Shown: positions 23,318 to 25,891 of the stretch, piece after piece
Position numbering within the stretch: position 1 is the first letter of the stretch
Layout of the letters: every line of letters starts with the position of its first letter
Notes under the pieces: generated by a model
The model's input: the letters and a program-made list of their open reading frames with translations, nothing else
Told to the model about the DNA's origin: nothing
Database searches by the model: none
Position numbers and translations under genes: made by a program
Source of the DNA: CAZWDL01 sp964632995
Lineage (GTDB): Bacteria; Bacteroidota; Bacteroidia; Chitinophagales; Saprospiraceae
Direction: 5' to 3'
Length of the DNA stretch: 25,891 nucleotides
Assembly: GCA_964632995.1 (NCBI GenBank)
Contig: CAZWDL010000107.1
Coordinates: 1-25,891 of the forward strand

Positions 23318-23923
23318 TCCACTTTTTCTTCCTTCGTATGGAGAAAGCTTTCAGACTGCTGCTTTCTTCGTTCCTGATAAAATGGGGAGATCATTTTTTG
23401 CAGATAATTAAAGGTAATTAAAATTGAACCCCCGGCCCGCTACCCGCCGATGTTATGAGGGCATTTGTCGGACAGTGGCATAATGCTGAATACTGGAGCG
23501 CGAAGCTCTATGTCGCCGGCAATGCATTTATAAACTGTTGCTGTGTGCTTTGTGACCTTTGCGCCTTGACGTGGAGTGCAAAAGCGTCTTTTCGCGCAAG
23601 CGAAAAGCTACTTGCCTGCACAGCAACCTATCAGCCGAACTGACAAGGGCCCGCACATAAAGGCGCAGAGGGCGCCAAGCCTGTCTGACCGGCGCAGGGA
23701 AAACGCAGATCGTTTTCTCTCCGCAGACTATCAGTTTCTTATCCGCGGCGCTGCTGCTTCGCGCCCCCTAAGGATAATCGATTTTCTTGGATAGAAACAC
23801 AGTTCCCGGCCAGATCACGAAGGAAGATGGGCAGGCTGGATATCAGGTGCCATGCTGAATCGATAAAATACGCTTTGCACAGCTTGGCCGGGTAAATTTT
23901 CCGGCTTTGAGCAGGAGGCTGCC
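23318..23923. other. 606-bp gene-free region with several hairpins and a dyad repeat
   Basis: No plausible coding frame is present. The left part (23318-23450) is AT-rich and should hold the promoter of the small isomerase-like gene. The middle carries a long imperfect inverted repeat (23548-23573 against 23654-23679). The right part has a GAAAAC/GTTTTC hairpin at 23699-23717 and further GC-rich short repeats. It lies upstream of the isomerase-like gene (-) and downstream of the LamG gene (-). Confidence 0.5.
23548..23679. repeat. imperfect inverted repeat with internal GCAA hairpin
   Basis: The arms 23548-23573 and 23654-23679 match at 20 of 26 positions. The shared core is TGCGCCTT, of a kind often seen in Bacteroidota intergenic repeats. 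Between them is a perfect 8-bp hairpin, CTTTTCGC-GCAA-GCGAAAAG (23588-23607), with a GNRA-type tetraloop, which would be very stable as RNA. No gene product fits the stretch. Confidence 0.5.
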
Positions 23924-25150
23924 TTATCTCATAATTGTCACACTCCCTGTTTTGACCAGCTCTTCCTCCTGACAGCGGTAGACAATCTTATAGAGTAACA
24001 CCCCAGAATTCAGTGGCGTACCGTTGACGGAGCCGTCCCACCTTTCAAAAGGGTCGGTGGTGAAGAAAACGCGGCCGCCCCAGCGGTCAAATATTTCAAA
24101 GGACAGGAGTTCCTGCAGGGCGAAGGGGTTGCTGATACCGTAAGTGTCGTTGAGCTCATCGTTGTTTGGGGTGAAAGCGGTGGGCAGAAAAATGCTGCGG
24201 CAGTCGAGATCATCCGGATCGATGACGTTGATGCTGATAGAGTCGAGGGCGGTACAACCGGTGAGGTCGTGGGTCATTTCAAGGGTATAAGTGATGACGC
24301 CGGGAGCGAGCCCTGTAACCGTCGGTTCCGGGGAATTGGGGTCACTGAGGCCTTCCATCGGGGACCATCGGAATTCGGTGGCGCAGGTATTGGTCAGCTC
24401 GATGTCGAGCGTGTTACCGAGAAAAATAAGGGTGTCCGGGGTTTGTATCTTATCCGGCCGGAAATTGAGATTTCGGATCTCATCCACTCCCAGCACGCGG
24501 TCGTAAAAGCGCAGTTCGTCCATCAGTCCGTCAAAAGGAGCTTCGTTGGGACCCAGGCAGTCGGTATTACCGATAATCAGATCGCCGTCGTTTTCGATGT
24601 TGATTCTGCCGACGGTCACCCCTTCCTGTACCGGTTGGCCGTCGATAAACAGTTTGATGCGATTCTCGTCGCGGACCAGTGCGACGTGGAACCAGCAGCG
24701 ATCATCGGGCAGCTGATGAATGAGGGAGACGCTCTTATTGGGGGTCTCGGCGAATACGGCGTTCAGCGTCCGGGTAGCGGCCCGGTAACGGATAAAGAAA
24801 GCGAAGTCACCGGCGCAGTCGGTTCTTCGTTTGGAGAGCAGGTATTGCGTTCCGGCATCGCCAGTGGATTTGAAGTGGAAGCTCAGAGAGAAATTCTCCA
24901 CGTTAAACTCTTCGGTCAGCGGCCCGGCGATGTTGACCTGATCTGTGGCGCCGTTGAAGGCCAGGGCGGTTTCGTCCACTCCACAGAGAAACAGGACGTC
25001 ACCACTGGGAATGCCGGTATTGGCGGAATTGCCCGTAACATCAGTGAGGGCGCCGTCAAAGGGATAGTAGGCGATAAGGCCGTTCGTCGTCTGGGCAGCC
25101 AGGGAGGAGGCCGCGGCCAGCAGGCTAAGCAGCAGTATATGTTTCATCAA
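23924..25150 (-). CDS. LamG-domain protein with T9SS (gliding-type) C-terminal domain
   Basis: A 408-aa exported protein. Order: signal peptide (1-19, cut before QTTNG), a LamG/concanavalin-like domain (about 20-235; GLIAYYPFDGALTDVTG at the start and FDGLMDELRFYDRVLGVDEI at the end, the classic LamG signature), an Ig/PKD-like segment (about 240-315), and a C-terminal gliding-motility-associated secretion domain from FLPTAFTPNNDELND through FDRWGGRVFF to the end (VLLYKIVYRCQ...GSVTIMR). It should be exported by T9SS and presented on, or released from, the cell surface. LamG domains bind carbohydrates or proteins, so an adhesin or matrix role is reasonable. No catalytic domain is visible. It is separated from the YbaB gene by 119 bp. 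Confidence 0.93.
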   Translation of the reverse strand: MMKHILLLSLLAAASSLAAQTTNGLIAYYPFDGALTDVTGNSANTGIPSGDVLFLCGVDETALAFNGATDQVNIAGPLTEEFNVENFSLSFHFKSTGDAGTQYLLSKRRTDCAGDFAFFIRYRAATRTLNAVFAETPNKSVSLIHQLPDDRCWFHVALVRDENRIKLFIDGQPVQEGVTVGRINIENDGDLIIGNTDCLGPNEAPFDGLMDELRFYDRVLGVDEIRNLNFRPDKIQTPDTLIFLGNTLDIELTNTCATEFRWSPMEGLSDPNSPEPTVTGLAPGVITYTLEMTHDLTGCTALDSISINVIDPDDLDCRSIFLPTAFTPNNDELNDTYGISNPFALQELLSFEIFDRWGGRVFFTTDPFERWDGSVNGTPLNSGVLLYKIVYRCQEEELVKTGSVTIMR

Positions 25151-25219
25151 GAGCTTTCTGATTTTTTTGGATATGCTTTCGCGAAATAGAAAACCGAATC
25201 ACTGCGGGCAGCGATGTCA

Positions 25220-25227
25220 CAAAAATA
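25220..25227 (-). promoter_or_regulatory. -7 element upstream of the LamG gene
   Basis: On the minus strand TATTTTTG fits TAnnTTTG. A TTG lies 15 nt upstream, shorter than usual, so the -33 call is doubtful. The 5' leader would be about 65 nt. Confidence 0.35.
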
Positions 25228-25269
25228 ACGAAAGTAAAAGCACAATATTTCGGGGAGCAGGAGTTCTTA

Positions 25270-25587
25270 TTAGCCGAACATGCCGGAAAGTCCTTCCATG
25301 CCGGGCGGCAGCATTTCCCGGATCAGCCGCTCCGACTCTTCGGCCTCGCGTTCGGCGGCGTGTTCTAGGGCGAGGTTGACAGCCACGGTGATCAGGTCTT
25401 CCACCATTTCGGTATCCTCCCAGTCGAGTTTATCCCGGTCAATAGCAATATTGATGATTTCGCGATTGGCGTTGGCCTGCACCCGCACGGCGCCGTCGCC
25501 GGCCTCTGCCTCTACCGTAATTTCAGCCAGCTTCTGGCGCATAGCCTTTTGTTTCTCTTCCATATTACCCATCAGATCTCCAAACAT
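25270..25587 (-). CDS. YbaB/EbfC-family nucleoid-associated protein
   Basis: A 105-aa protein with the YbaB/EbfC pattern: an N-terminal helix with MFGDLMGNMEEKQKAMRQKL, a beta sheet (ITVEAEAGDGAVRVQANANR, then IINIAIDRDKL) and a C-terminal helix with a Glu-rich segment, ending in MLPPGMEGLSGMFG. It dimerises and binds DNA, often with little sequence preference. In many genomes it lies next to dnaX-recR; here neither is present. AAGGA lies about 6 nt before the ATG. Length is normal. A -7 element TAATTTTG lies about 70 bp upstream. Confidence 0.93.
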   Translation of the reverse strand: MFGDLMGNMEEKQKAMRQKLAEITVEAEAGDGAVRVQANANREIINIAIDRDKLDWEDTEMVEDLITVAVNLALEHAAEREAEESERLIREMLPPGMEGLSGMFG

Positions 25588-25655
25588 GATCGTCCTTTTT
25601 GGTGAATACTTTTTTTCTTATAAGCCCTCTGCAGGTCCTCCTGTTTAAAGGCGCT

Positions 25656-25663
25656 CAAAATTA
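25656..25663 (-). promoter_or_regulatory. -7 element upstream of ybaB
   Basis: On the minus strand TAATTTTG matches TAnnTTTG fully. The -33 position shows TTC rather than TTG. The predicted start near 25650 gives a leader of about 60 nt. Confidence 0.4.
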
Positions 25664-25700
25664 CAGCTTTTCCGGCAGAAGGAATATCCTTCTACCTTAA

Positions 25701-25891
25701 GCGACGGGCAATCAATAACTGTCGGGTTTTCCAGGAGCGCTTTTTCCTTTATCCGGCCCCGACACTCCGTGTACGGGGTAAACTGTTGATGAACCGCCTC
25801 CCTTAGCGCTGCTAAGGTCGGGAACCTTCGCCTCGGCTAAAGAAAAAATCACTTGCCTATCTAAACCCGACACTTATTAATCGCCCGTCGC
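25701..25891. repeat. 191-bp inverted-repeat intergenic element at the window edge
   Basis: The outer arms are 29 nt each (25701-25729 and 25863-25891) and match at 26 of 29 positions when one is reversed; both begin GCGACGGGC and end GTCGGGTTT. The interior carries a CCTTAGC/GCTAAGG hairpin near 25801-25817 and a GACACTCCGTGT region, and has no coding frame. The right arm ends on the last base of the window, so the true boundary may lie further out. The core GTCGGG(A)TTT is shared with the arms of the 9431-9593 element. Confidence 0.65.

Noticed and set aside
24269..25189. 306-codon plus-strand frame opposite the LamG gene
   Set aside because: Antisense shadow of a clearly coding minus-strand gene with LamG and T9SS domains; no signal peptide or motif of its own.
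1..25891. CRISPR array, tRNA or rRNA genes, prophage or defence island
   Set aside because: I looked for regularly spaced direct repeats, cloverleaf-like sequences, conserved rRNA text, integrases, transposases and toxin-antitoxin pairs and saw none. The proteases and SH3/glucosaminidase pair lack defence-type partners.

Overview
The window looks like chromosomal DNA from a member of the Bacteroidota. The best fit is a Saprospiraceae/Lewinella-like marine or sludge lineage, but the exact family is inferred. The evidence is a PorP/SprF-type outer-membrane protein of the type IX secretion system (T9SS), a LamG protein with a gliding-motility-type C-terminal secretion domain, a DUF4340-like lipoprotein, a bactofilin/AtpZ pair, and Bacteroidota-type promoters (TTG, about 19-20 nt, then TAnnTTTG) with weak Shine-Dalgarno sequences. 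No tRNA, rRNA, CRISPR array, transposase, phage gene or recognisable defence island was seen. The window is mostly housekeeping and cell-envelope genes separated by repeat-bearing spacers.

Layout. 124-3042: an SDR oxidoreductase (-), a membrane-anchored pentapeptide-repeat protein (+) and a probable 3' remnant of a second SDR gene (-). 3385-6874 (+): an exported coiled-coil protein and a Lon-like S16 protease whose ATPase module looks degenerate. 7160-10716 (-): a DUF4340-like lipoprotein, a lipoprotein alkaline phosphatase and DprA, with a 163-bp inverted-repeat element before dprA. 10922-13509: a membrane-anchored SH3 protein (+) facing, with no gap, a membrane-anchored glucosaminidase-fold protein (-) that seems to have lost its catalytic Glu. 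Divergent from the latter is a cytosolic trypsin-like protease fused to a zinc ribbon and a YbjN-like domain. 13946-17163 (+): PorP/SprF, then bactofilin, AtpZ, a small multi-pass membrane protein and a biotin carboxyl carrier protein. 17234-20514 (-): a DsbD-type transporter with two N-terminal DsbD-alpha domains, preceded by a stand-alone third copy. 20673-25587 (-): a polytopic membrane protein, an alpha/beta hydrolase, a muconolactone-isomerase-like small protein, the LamG/T9SS surface protein and a YbaB/EbfC nucleoid protein. The window ends inside or at the edge of a second long inverted-repeat element (25701-25891).

How the genes relate. Several concern the envelope: T9SS export (PorP/SprF and a T9SS cargo), periplasmic thiol reduction (DsbD and its extra N-domain protein), peptidoglycan-themed membrane proteins (SH3 and pseudo-glucosaminidase) and surface or periplasmic lipoproteins. 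Others handle cytosolic proteolysis (Lon-like, trypsin/YbjN), DNA uptake or recombination (DprA) and carboxylase chemistry (BCCP). They do not form one pathway.

The most useful leads are the degenerate catalytic sites in two enzyme-family proteins, the trypsin/zinc-ribbon/YbjN fusion, the DsbD N-domain triplication still visible in DNA, a plus-strand terminator with no plus-strand gene before it, and two long inverted-repeat intergenic elements of similar design. I did not find a clearly novel multi-gene system.
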